This document shows, in pieces, positions 53,048-61,065 of a stretch of 64,000 nt of DNA (positions are counted from its first letter, which is position 1; each line of letters starts with the position of its first letter). Source of the stretch: PALSA-350 sp963830325 (GTDB lineage: Bacteria > Acidobacteriota > Terriglobia > Terriglobales > Acidobacteriaceae); the NCBI GenBank assembly GCA_963830325.1, contig CAWHMV010000008.1, forward strand, positions 558,001 through 622,000, in the 5' to 3' direction. The notes under the pieces are model-generated. The model did no database searches and was not told where the DNA came from. It was given only the letters and a program-made list of their open reading frames with translations. The position numbers and the translations under genes were made by a program.

Positions 53048-54634
53048 GTGACACGATGGAAACCAATGACCTGGCCCGATGCAGAACAGACGGAGCCGTC
53101 GTTTTCCCGCATGCACCTGGTGCTTTTTCTTGCTGGAGCCGGTGTGTTCCTTTACCTGAGGACCTTTCTCTTGCCGGCAACTCCGTTTGCCGCGACCGAC
53201 GACCAGAGTTTGTTCTTTGCGCGCGCTGTGCGCATCGTTCAGGGGCAGGTTCCATATCGTGACTTCTTCGAGATCGTTACACCCGGTACCGATCTCATCT
53301 ACGCTGTTGGGTTTCGCCTCTTTGGCGTTCATGCCTGGGTCATGCCGATGTGGACGATCGCGACGGGGCTTGCGTTCTCTCTCCTCATCACGTACATCGC
53401 CGCGCAGATCGTCCATGGTCCGAGTGTGTGGCTCCCTGCCCTGCTCTTCCTTGTATTTGACTTCAACAGCGCTCTCGATCTGACCCACCAGTGGTTCAGC
53501 ACCTTCGCTGCGCTGGCGACGGTGGCTGTACTTATTGGCGGCCTCAGCGGGCGACGAATCTTCTCCGCCGGCTTGCTTTGCGCCGTGGCGATTCTTTTCA
53601 CTCAGACGAAAGGTACGCTGGTTTTTGTGGGCGTTGCCCTCTATCTTATTGGGATCACAAAGCCCCGGGACACCAATCTCGTCAGGCGGCTTGCGCTCTT
53701 CATTCTTCCGGTTGTTTTGACGGTTGCGTGCACTCTCGGATATTACGTCTACAAGTCAGGATTCCAACCCGTACTCTTTGACCTCGTTATATTCCCTTCG
53801 CGATTTATGCCGCTGTCGGAAGTCAATACTCCGCGTACTTATATTCGCCAGTTCGCGCAGTTTTTTTGTTTTCGCAGGCCATCCGAGATTGCGTTCCTGA
53901 TCCCTGCCCTCTTCATTTATGCCCTGGTTCCGTACGTCTATGTCGTAGGACTGTATCAGCTCTGGCTCAGACGCGCGGTATTGTCGAGCACACTCCAGCG
54001 GAACCTGATTCTCTTGCACGTGGCCGGTGTTGGATTGTTCCTGGCTATCGCGAATGGCCCGCGGCATTTTAGATTGTGCACGGTGGCTCCCCCTGCCATC
54101 CTCATCTTCGTGTGGCTTTTAACGCTTCCGATTCCTGCGCTTGGATACATGCGAAAGCTGTCGTGGGTCATGGCAGGGTGCTACCTCATCCTCTTGCCGG
54201 TCTCCCGGCAGGTTCAGTGGCACGATACGCTCGATTTGCCGATCGGCCGAACCGCTTTCACCGACAGGGCCCTGTGGCAAAAGTTTCAATGGCTGGCAGA
54301 ACGCACACATCCGTCAGATGGATTCTTCAACGACTCCGCTCTCACTCTCTATTTGTCCCTGCACAACCCTACACAAACAGAGTTCGTCACTTACGATGAG
54401 ACCACACGCCCCGAGCAAATCGCCGCCGTGCTACAGGCATTGGAACGCGATCCCCCAGCGTATATCTCCTTACTTCCAGTGACCCTGGGGCCCGTGGTTG
54501 GCGGAGATCATGCCGCGCCCTTGCGCCGCTTCGTTTACGACCACTACAGCCTGGCCAATGTTTTTTCCCAGAAGCAGTCTCAATATGAACAACAGCTCTG
54601 GCGCCGTTCAACGCTTTCCTCAAAAGAGCGATAG
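53048..54634 (+). CDS. GT39/ArnT-like integral membrane glycosyltransferase
   Basis: A 528-aa polytopic protein with about 10-12 TM helices. The first periplasmic loop holds ATDDQSLFFARAVRIVQGQV and PYRDFFEIVTPGTDLIY, with the acidic pair and aromatic residues expected of GT-C enzymes (dolichyl/undecaprenyl-phosphate-sugar dependent). The C-terminal soluble tail (QFVTYDETTRPEQIAAVL-like segment) is short. It starts at GTG 53048 with CCAGG 6 nt upstream. It probably transfers a sugar from a lipid carrier onto lipid, glycan or protein in the periplasm. There is no neighbouring pathway to narrow this down. Confidence 0.75.
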   Translation: MTRWKPMTWPDAEQTEPSFSRMHLVLFLAGAGVFLYLRTFLLPATPFAATDDQSLFFARAVRIVQGQVPYRDFFEIVTPGTDLIYAVGFRLFGVHAWVMPMWTIATGLAFSLLITYIAAQIVHGPSVWLPALLFLVFDFNSALDLTHQWFSTFAALATVAVLIGGLSGRRIFSAGLLCAVAILFTQTKGTLVFVGVALYLIGITKPRDTNLVRRLALFILPVVLTVACTLGYYVYKSGFQPVLFDLVIFPSRFMPLSEVNTPRTYIRQFAQFFCFRRPSEIAFLIPALFIYALVPYVYVVGLYQLWLRRAVLSSTLQRNLILLHVAGVGLFLAIANGPRHFRLCTVAPPAILIFVWLLTLPIPALGYMRKLSWVMAGCYLILLPVSRQVQWHDTLDLPIGRTAFTDRALWQKFQWLAERTHPSDGFFNDSALTLYLSLHNPTQTEFVTYDETTRPEQIAAVLQALERDPPAYISLLPVTLGPVVGGDHAAPLRRFVYDHYSLANVFSQKQSQYEQQLWRRSTLSSKER

Positions 54635-55495
54635 GCGTCGTCCACACGCAACTGTGGTTGCACGCTAAGTCTTTGAGCATCGTGCCTCGCGGTTGGCAAT
54701 TTGGAAAAACGTGCGCACTAAGTCGATGTCTACGGCAGCCGGTAATAGTCCGTGATTGTGTATTAAGGCACATGCTGTCACCGGATTAGCCCCCCGAAGT
54801 GATGGTTCGCCTAAAAAAATGCGCAAAAAGAGTGGATTTATGAGACCAGTCCAACGGGCAGGTGGGCTGTTTCCGTCTTTCACCGGGTCTTCGCAGTATA
54901 TGTCCCGAAAAGCGTGCCTCAGCGGCTAAAGCCGTCAAGCGCGAGCATTTACGGCACAGTCGAAAACGACATCTAAACCTTTTAGAACCATCATGGGCGA
55001 ATCCGATGGTTTTCATCACCTTGGGTGAGCCGCAGGCTCATGGGGACACGGCTGAAGCCGTGCCCTTCGTTTAGAGTTTTTCCTCATCTCAACAACGTAC
55101 TTCGGCGCTAACGCCGAGTACCAGGTTTAGATTCTTGGCATAGCTAAACCTTTCGCAGCCTGTCTGGCCGCGTTATGCGCGGAGCATTTACGGCACGGCT
55201 GAACCCGTGCCCTTCGTTTAGAGTTTTTCCTCACCTCAACAGCGTACTTCGGCGCTAACGCCGAGTACCAGGTTTAGATTCGTGGCATAGCTAAACCTTT
55301 CCGCAACCTGTCTGGCCGCGTTATGCGTGGAGCATTTACGGCACGGCCGCCAGAGCGGATGAAATAACATGAGGAAAAGCAGGAGTTAACTCGCTTAACT
55401 CTCTCGGCCTGAAATGGTACTGCAAAGTACTCGCGCCGGAGGAAACATCATGTCGATCCGCAGAGATCCTTGTCCCCGCTCAGATCCTCCGCCGC
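54635..55495. repeat. Family C repeat block with a 147-bp tandem duplication
   Basis: No gene is supported in this 861-bp gap. From 54893 it holds family C hairpins (GCGGCTAAAGCCGTC, GGACACGGCTGAAGCCGTGCCC). Within it 55047-55193 and 55194-55341 are a near-identical tandem pair of about 147 bp, each containing CACGGCTGAA, CCTTCGTTTAGAGTTTTTCC, TACTTCGGCGCTAACGCCGA and CTAAACCTTT. The first 250 bp (54635-54890) contain nothing recognised apart from a 17-nt sequence repeated at 58166. Confidence 0.8.
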
Positions 55496-57787
55496 TTAAC
55501 GGTTAGTTTCGCCGGCCGGAAGTGCAAACGCGATATAACCCTTCGAGATCTCCGGAGGCGACACGCCGCCGGGCGGCATGTAAGCTCCTTCTGGATACGG
55601 CGAGGCCCCGCCGCTCACGGCCAGCAGAATGTATTCCCGTCCGTTCACTTCGTACACGGCGGGCACGCCCTGCGATCCATTGGGCAGTTCTTTGCTGAAG
55701 ATCAGCTTGCCGGTGGCACTGTTCAACGCGTAAAGCTTTGAGTCGTTGCCGGCAAACAACACCAGTCCTCCGGCTGTGATCACAAAGCCGCTCTTTGGAT
55801 ACGCATTTCCCCGCAAGTTGTCGCTCGGGCCCGCTTCCGGAAGGTCGCCATAAGGGCTCTGCCACTTGATCTTGCCGGTATTCAGGTCGTAAGCGGTGAT
55901 AGTGCTCCACGGCGGGTTAATCACATATCTTTCGTTTCCGTAACCGGTCTTGTAACGGGATGGAGGCCCCCCGACATCTTCAGGGTAAGCGGGCTCCGCC
56001 AGCGACCTTACAAAGGCTTGTGCCGCAGCTGAAGGGGCCGAACCCAGAGGCGCCAGGTCGGGCTGCTTCAGAAAGGCCATCAGATCGTTCATCGATTGTG
56101 CTGGTAGCGAAGAGAATGCCGGCATGGTCGCTCTGCCCTTCGTGATCACATTGCGGGTCGCCTCGGCGCCCAGCCGGCTCACGACGGTGTCGATTTCAGG
56201 CCCGCGATCTCCCTTCAGTTCCGGACCGTGGCAAACCTGGCAGTTTTGTTCATACACGGCGCGCCCCATTTCCTCCGTCGCCGGAAAACCGGGTCTGCCT
56301 CCTCTCGCTGCGGCGTTGTGCGGGCGAGACGGAATCAATCCACCAGCATTCGCTGCGGTAGAATCTCCGGCCGGCACGAGCTTGACGATCGACGGCATAT
56401 CTTTGGATAGGACGTAAACCGTGCCGCTGGCCGGATCCGCGCCGGTGCTGAAGAATAATGCGCCGCCGTTCACGCTCGGAAGGTTAATGGTGTCTACCCC
56501 GACGGCCGGCGGTGTATAGAAACCGGTTCTCGCTTTCGTCAGACGGTCTCTCCACCAGGATTTTTCTTCGGGCTTCATGAACCCGTCGTACATGTCCTTC
56601 ACGGTCATCCCCTGGCGTCCAAACGGGGGAACTACCGTCGGAAAAGGCTGCGTCTTCGAGGTGACTTCACCGGGTACATCGCTTTGCGGAACAGGACGCT
56701 CCTCGATCGGCCATAACGGCTTTCCGGTGACCCTGTCGAAGACATAGAGGAAGTCGTTTTTCGAGGCGAGCGCTACCGCATCCACCGTCTTGCCATCGTG
56801 CTTCACGGTCACCAGTTGGGGGGCCGCATCCGGGTCGTAATCCCAGACATCGTGGTGAACGGTCTGGAAATGCCAGAGATGCTTACCTGTGCGGGCGTCC
56901 AGCGCCAGGAGACAATCGGCATAGAGATTGTCGCCTGGCCGGTCACCGCCATAGAGTTCGTATTTCGCGGACGCTACCGGGAAGTATGCGATTCCGCGTT
57001 TCTCATCGACGGTGATTTCACCCCACACATCCACGCCGCCCATGTATTTGTAAGCGTCTTTGGGCCATGTGTCATATCCAAACTCGCCGGGACGCGGGAT
57101 GGTATGGAATACCCATAGAAGCTTGCCGGTGACCACATCGAAGGCGCGAATATCGCCGGGAGGTGCGAGGTATCCTTCTCCCGTCGCACTGCCCAGAATC
57201 AGAATGTTCTCAAAGACGCGGCCTGGAGTCCTGGATGACAGCGGTCTGGTGGTCCGATCCAGGCCAATCTTCAAGTCAAGTTTCCCGTGATCCGCGAAGG
57301 AGTCCACCAGCTTACCCGTCCGCGCATCGATGGCCTGCAAGAAGCCTCCCGAAGGCACGAGAAGGCGACGGTCCGTTCGGTCCTTGCTCACCCAGTAGTT
57401 CCCGCCGCGCAGGCCCGCGATCCCGCCAAAGCGGGAAGGTATCCCTCCCGCAGCGGTAAAGGTATGGACCCACAGTTCCTTGCCTGTCGTTGCATCGACC
57501 GCGACCAGCGAACCCTGCTTCGCCGCGAAATAAGCGATGTTGCCGACCACCAGCGGACTGAACGTGTAGGTCATGTCATCCCCGGTCGGATAGGTCCAGG
57601 CGACATCGAGTTTGTTCACGTTGCTGGTATTGATCTGCTTCAAAGCCGAGTAGTGCGAGCTTTCCGGACCCCCGAGATAATCTTTCCAGGAGGTTTGCTG
57701 CGCGGATGATGTCAGGCTACTGATCAGCACGACGACGACAGCGGGAGCAAACAGAGGGAGCTTGCTCAGGATCATCCCTCGCGTCAT
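55496..57787 (-). CDS. PQQ-dependent dehydrogenase with haem c domain (second)
   Basis: A 763-aa exported quinoprotein related to the one at 11345-13480. A signal peptide (SKLPLFAPAVVVVLISSLTS) is followed by propeller blades (HYSALKQINTSNVNKLDVAW), an inserted cytochrome c domain with CQVCHG near residue 516, and final blades (TAYDLNTGKIKWQ). ATG 57787 is the most likely start; the frame is open to 58081 but the extra 98 residues look non-coding and contain short repeats of GTGGACGCG. It would oxidise a sugar or alcohol in the periplasm. It is probably expressed alone, and no PQQ biosynthesis gene is in the window. Confidence 0.87.
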   Translation of the reverse strand: MTRGMILSKLPLFAPAVVVVLISSLTSSAQQTSWKDYLGGPESSHYSALKQINTSNVNKLDVAWTYPTGDDMTYTFSPLVVGNIAYFAAKQGSLVAVDATTGKELWVHTFTAAGGIPSRFGGIAGLRGGNYWVSKDRTDRRLLVPSGGFLQAIDARTGKLVDSFADHGKLDLKIGLDRTTRPLSSRTPGRVFENILILGSATGEGYLAPPGDIRAFDVVTGKLLWVFHTIPRPGEFGYDTWPKDAYKYMGGVDVWGEITVDEKRGIAYFPVASAKYELYGGDRPGDNLYADCLLALDARTGKHLWHFQTVHHDVWDYDPDAAPQLVTVKHDGKTVDAVALASKNDFLYVFDRVTGKPLWPIEERPVPQSDVPGEVTSKTQPFPTVVPPFGRQGMTVKDMYDGFMKPEEKSWWRDRLTKARTGFYTPPAVGVDTINLPSVNGGALFFSTGADPASGTVYVLSKDMPSIVKLVPAGDSTAANAGGLIPSRPHNAAARGGRPGFPATEEMGRAVYEQNCQVCHGPELKGDRGPEIDTVVSRLGAEATRNVITKGRATMPAFSSLPAQSMNDLMAFLKQPDLAPLGSAPSAAAQAFVRSLAEPAYPEDVGGPPSRYKTGYGNERYVINPPWSTITAYDLNTGKIKWQSPYGDLPEAGPSDNLRGNAYPKSGFVITAGGLVLFAGNDSKLYALNSATGKLIFSKELPNGSQGVPAVYEVNGREYILLAVSGGASPYPEGAYMPPGGVSPPEISKGYIAFALPAGETNR

Positions 57788-58594
57788 CACCGCGTCCACT
57801 TCGACCGCGTCCACTTCGCCTGCGCGGACGTGTGCACCTGATTGCAGACAATAAACGCGCTTTTTATGCTGGCATACCACTGTCCGGCGCGTGGCATCCG
57901 CGATGTTTGTGGGCCTACCATTTCTTTTTCCCTTCCCTAGTGAGAGTTTGCAGCCGCAGGAACTAATGGGCATGCTACAAGGCATCGCTCGCATTACGCA
58001 ACGCCCGGAAAGCCGTTCTCTCTGCCGAAGGCACTTTATCATGCCCCATACACGGTCTTGGAATGCCAGTTGTGGGATCATTGCTAATTTCGTTGCTTCC
58101 TATGTGCCGATGAAACCTCTGTCCACGAAACCTCCAGGTTAGGCGTCCACGCCAGGGGTGCACTGCATGCTGTCACCGGATTCGGAGCACTGGCTCTATA
58201 GATCTCAATATCCAACAGTTTTTACGAATATTGAAGAAGAGTCGTCTTTCATCCTCGGGATCTCGTCCCTGTTGTGCATCTCTGCCAAACGCATTGGCTT
58301 GGACAGGACGACCCCGACCAGCTGAGCTTCTTTGACTGCCTCCGAGCCTGTATCGTGGGCGCAACAGGGTGGTTACTCAAAAGCCCGACTTTTCGGGCAC
58401 TGGGTCCTCGTCACCGGCTGACGCCTGGCGCGCGAGAATCCTTCGCGAGAAATCGCTCTGCATCCACCAGCAATTCGCGATCATTGCTTGAAAAAAGCAT
58501 GCAGCAAGCCGGCGGACTGCCCGAAATTTAAAGAATAATGACAGGCTGTCGATTTTGCTCTTCGGTATTCGACATGTAGATAGAAGCAATCAAA
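57788..58594. other. Gap without a supported gene
   Basis: This 807-bp stretch upstream of the PQQ dehydrogenase and DoxX genes has open frames on both strands, but none with family motifs, a good ribosome-binding site or coding-like composition. It contains the second copy (58166-58182) of CATGCTGTCACCGGATT. Promoters for the two divergent genes should lie here; none is clear. Confidence 0.5.
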
Positions 58595-58987
58595 ATGAAA
58601 ATCGTCGTAATGATCGCACGAGTCCTTCTTGGGTTGATGTTTGTTTTTTTCGGCCTGAATGGGTTCCTTAACTTTCTACCCGCACCCCCGCTCACAGGAC
58701 TGCCCGGTGCTTTCCTGGGTGCCCTCATCACCTCGCACTATGTATATCTTGTGTGCGCAGTCCAGGTTCTCGGGGGCCTCTTATTGCTCGCCAATCAGTT
58801 CGTACCCCTCGGTCTGGCCCTCCTTGCACCCGTCGTCTCCAATATCGTCACCTATCACCTGACGATGCAAAAGAGCGGTGCGCAGCTTGCGATTCTGGCG
58901 ACCATCCTCTGGGTCTTGCTGGCATGGAAGTTTCGCGCCTACTTCGCGCCGCTGGCTATCCGGAGTGCTGTATTGACGACCGATTAA
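58595..58987 (+). CDS. DoxX family small membrane protein
   Basis: A 130-aa protein with four TM helices of the DoxX/SURF4-like family. The first helix has RVLLGLMFVFFGLNGFLNFL, matching the family RxxxGxxFxxxGxxK/N pattern, and VQVLGGLLLLANQFVPLGL follows in helix 3. DoxX proteins are inner-membrane subunits linked to quinone or thiol oxidation and stress resistance, with no agreed general reaction. There is no obvious operon partner; the 57-aa gene begins 70 bp downstream. Confidence 0.85.
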   Translation: MKIVVMIARVLLGLMFVFFGLNGFLNFLPAPPLTGLPGAFLGALITSHYVYLVCAVQVLGGLLLLANQFVPLGLALLAPVVSNIVTYHLTMQKSGAQLAILATILWVLLAWKFRAYFAPLAIRSAVLTTD

Positions 58988-59057
58988 GCGCGTAGCAGAG
59001 GCACATCCCCGAATGTGATGGAGTCGGGTACATCGTTGGAGTTGGAGAGGAGAGGCA

Positions 59058-59231
59058 ATGTCTTCTAACGGCGATTCCGCCTATCCAGAACTGCTCGCAA
59101 GGATCAGGCAGCTGGAAGATGAAACAGCAAGGTTGCAGTTACTGATCGCGGAGTTGGTGCTGAAGAACCAGCATCTCCGCAGAGACCCCCCGCGCGGCTG
59201 GAGTGTGGGGATGCACCTGGACCGAAACTGA
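59058..59231 (+). CDS. Small coiled-coil protein (57 aa)
   Basis: A short ORF with a good ribosome-binding site (GGAGAGGAGAGG, 3 nt or more before ATG). The predicted product is dominated by one amphipathic helix: ELLARIRQLEDETARLQLLI then AELVLKNQHLR, with leucine heptads suggesting a dimeric coiled coil. No known family was recognised. It could be a linker-type remnant of a larger protein, since similar helices occur in transposase N-termini, but there is no flanking IS. It is co-directional with DoxX upstream. Confidence 0.5.
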   Translation: MSSNGDSAYPELLARIRQLEDETARLQLLIAELVLKNQHLRRDPPRGWSVGMHLDRN

Positions 59232-59312
59232 AGACAACCGGACAGGAATCGCAGGGCGAGGAGGCGCAGATCCAAACTAGTGGTCTATCAGTACCCTACT
59301 CCTTAGCAGGCC

Positions 59313-59450
59313 TTAGGCACTCCGGGCAGGGATCATAACGTCTGCAGACGATCGCACACTATGTCCAAACCCAGTAAAAATAAGCGACAGCGATATTCGA
59401 ATCGACACGTCGTCGTCTACGATAAGAAGCTTTACCTTCGCGTCGGGCAT
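59313..59450 (-). pseudogene. Truncated response-regulator receiver fragment (45 aa)
   Basis: An ATG at 59450 with GGAAGG 6 nt upstream opens a frame reading VKLLIVDDDVSIRISLSLIF then TGFGHSVRSSADV, the first strand, first helix and second strand of a CheY-like receiver with its acidic DDD pocket. It stops after seven unrelated residues. The phosphoacceptor Asp strand and the rest of the domain are not found in any frame downstream. The intact start signals with a missing body indicate a recent deletion. Confidence 0.7.
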
Positions 59451-59723
59451 CTTGCACCTTCCCAAAAGCATCACATCGGGTTTAGGGAAAGTATCCACTG
59501 CGCCAACCTCCATACTGTTCAATTTTGCTCTCAATCGCCCAGACCCCCGCTGGTCTGACTAACCCCGCGAACGGCCCAAGAGAGAAGCGCTGACGACGTT
59601 TTGCTCCGATACTTGATCGTGCAGAATCACATTGAGCAGCGACTCAAAACCTAGATCATTTCTCTCACTCCCTCGACATCGTACGAACCAATCTCGGCAT
59701 CTGATCGTATGAGGATTAAAGGT

Positions 59724-60299
59724 ATGGACACAAGAATACTGGTTCCCGTGGTTGTTGCCGTAGTCGTCATTATCGTCATCGCAGCACTGCTCGTGATGCG
59801 CAAACGGAAGAGCGACCAATTAAAGCAACGATTCGGTTCTGAATACGACCGCGTCGTACAGCAAAACGGAGGTGCCCACCACGCAGAGGAAGTCCTGGCT
59901 CAGAGAGAGAAGCGCGTGGAGAAGTTTTCTATTCGTCCTTTGTCAGTAGCGGACCGCCAAAGATACGCGGAAGAGTGGGCACTCGTGCAGAAGCGGTTCG
60001 TCGATGATCCTGCAATCGCAGTCACAGAAGCAGACAAGTTGGTAACAACCGTCATGGGTGCGAGGGGTTACCCCATGGTTGACTTTGAGCAGAGGGCTGC
60101 CGACGTCTCTGTGAACTACCCTGGCGTGGTACAGAACTATCGGTCCGCCCGGGAGATTGTCTTGCGTCATGGTAAGGGGCAATCGACCACCGAAGATCTG
60201 CGGAAGGCCATGGTCTGCTTCCGCTCCCTGTTCGAAGAACTGCTCGATTCCCCCAAACCGGAAAAGATAGGAGTCTCCGATGAGCGAATTGCTTCTTAA
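59724..60299 (+). CDS. Membrane-anchored protein of unknown function (paralogue pair, member 1)
   Basis: A 191-aa protein with an N-terminal TM anchor (ILVPVVVAVVVIIVIAALLV, about residues 5-24), a basic stop (RKRKSD), a charged linker and a C-terminal helical domain. The last 100 residues align with the next gene: EWALVQKRFVDDPAIAVTEA then DKLV, and STTEDLRKAMVCFRSLFEEL. GAGG is 9 nt before the ATG at 59724; an ATG at 59709 is possible. It overlaps the following gene by 20 nt. No known domain was recognised. The topology suggests the helical domain is cytoplasmic. Confidence 0.72.
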   Translation: MDTRILVPVVVAVVVIIVIAALLVMRKRKSDQLKQRFGSEYDRVVQQNGGAHHAEEVLAQREKRVEKFSIRPLSVADRQRYAEEWALVQKRFVDDPAIAVTEADKLVTTVMGARGYPMVDFEQRAADVSVNYPGVVQNYRSAREIVLRHGKGQSTTEDLRKAMVCFRSLFEELLDSPKPEKIGVSDERIAS

Positions 60300-60696
60300 C
60301 GACGAAAGTCTGACAACGGCGGATATTGCGCATCCTGAGAAAACCACGGTTGCTCAGCCATCCGCAATCGACGATCGCAACCTTCAGCCCGGGCAAGCGG
60401 TTCCTGCGTCCCTCACAGCGAGGGAAGCCACCCCGTTATTTCCCGACGACGAACTGCATAGTTTTCGCGCGCGCTGGGATCAGGTTCAAACCTCATTCGT
60501 CGATGAGCCTAAGCAGGCAGTAGAACAGGCTGACAGTTTGGTTGCGAATGTGGTCAAGCGCATCGCCGAGCAATTCTCCACCGAGCGCGCGCAACTAGAA
60601 AAGCAATGGGACAGTGGCGACAACGTTTCAACGGAGGATCTGCGGCAGGCGCTAAGGCGTTATCGATCGTTCTTCGACCGCCTGCTCGCCTTCTGA
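60280..60696 (+). CDS. Soluble protein of unknown function (paralogue pair, member 2)
   Basis: A 138-aa protein with a low-complexity, probably disordered N-terminus (residues 1-55) and a helical C-terminal domain matching the preceding gene: RWDQVQTSFVDEPKQAVEQA then DSLVANVV, and STEDLRQALRRYRSFFDRLL. It lacks the TM anchor. Its start lies inside the upstream gene (20-nt overlap), so the two are co-translated. Two adjacent genes sharing one domain, one anchored and one soluble, suggest a heteromeric complex at the membrane; function is unknown. A terminator follows. Confidence 0.72.
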   Translation: MSELLLNDESLTTADIAHPEKTTVAQPSAIDDRNLQPGQAVPASLTAREATPLFPDDELHSFRARWDQVQTSFVDEPKQAVEQADSLVANVVKRIAEQFSTERAQLEKQWDSGDNVSTEDLRQALRRYRSFFDRLLAF

Positions 60697-60715
60697 CCAG
60701 AAGCGAAAGAGACCA

Positions 60716-60740
60716 CTACCCTCGCGCTTTGCGAGGGTAG
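60716..60740. other. Perfect hairpin downstream of the paralogue pair
   Basis: CTACCCTCGC and GCGAGGGTAG form a 10-bp perfect stem with a 5-nt loop, 20 bp after the stop codon. It has no T-run and may stabilise the mRNA or act with the terminator that follows. Confidence 0.6.
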
Positions 60741-60770
60741 GATCTAAAGGGCCTAAAGGAGCATTGAGCC

Positions 60771-60804
60771 AAAAAAAGCCAGCCCATAATGAGCTGGCTT
60801 TTTT
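60771..60804. terminator. Rho-independent terminator (bidirectional)
   Basis: AAAAAAAGCCAGC and GCTGGCTTTTTT form a stem with an A-tract before and a T-run after, the shape of a bidirectional intrinsic terminator. It ends the paralogue-pair transcript and may also stop the phosphate symporter transcript reading from the right. The rest of 60805-61065 holds nothing recognised. Confidence 0.88.
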
Positions 60805-61065
60805 CTGTCGTATGCGTACTACACAAAGCACCAAGAATGCCAATCATGCCCTGAATCGGGGCATATCATTGCGGGGTAAGTATAGCCACCACCTTTCCAG
60901 ACCATCCACACACAGAACAGCCCTAGCCGTTGCTCGTCGACAAGCACATCCCTTTTCCGGACCATTCGAGTTTGCAGATTTGCAATGGTTCCCTCTACGG
61001 CCGTCTTCGGGGCGACGGCTGTTGCAATCGGAAACGACCCAGATGCGCCTTCGAAATCCAAAGTC

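Noticed and set aside
57788..58081. 98-residue N-terminal extension of the second PQQ dehydrogenase
   Set aside because: It would place the signal peptide at residue 100 and has a repetitive, non-coding look; the start at 57787 is more natural.
58274..58531. 85-aa plus-strand ORF upstream of DoxX
   Set aside because: No ribosome-binding site, no motif and unusual composition; treated as non-coding.
59361..59558. 65-aa plus-strand frame
   Set aside because: It is antisense to the receiver fragment and has no ribosome-binding site or family match.
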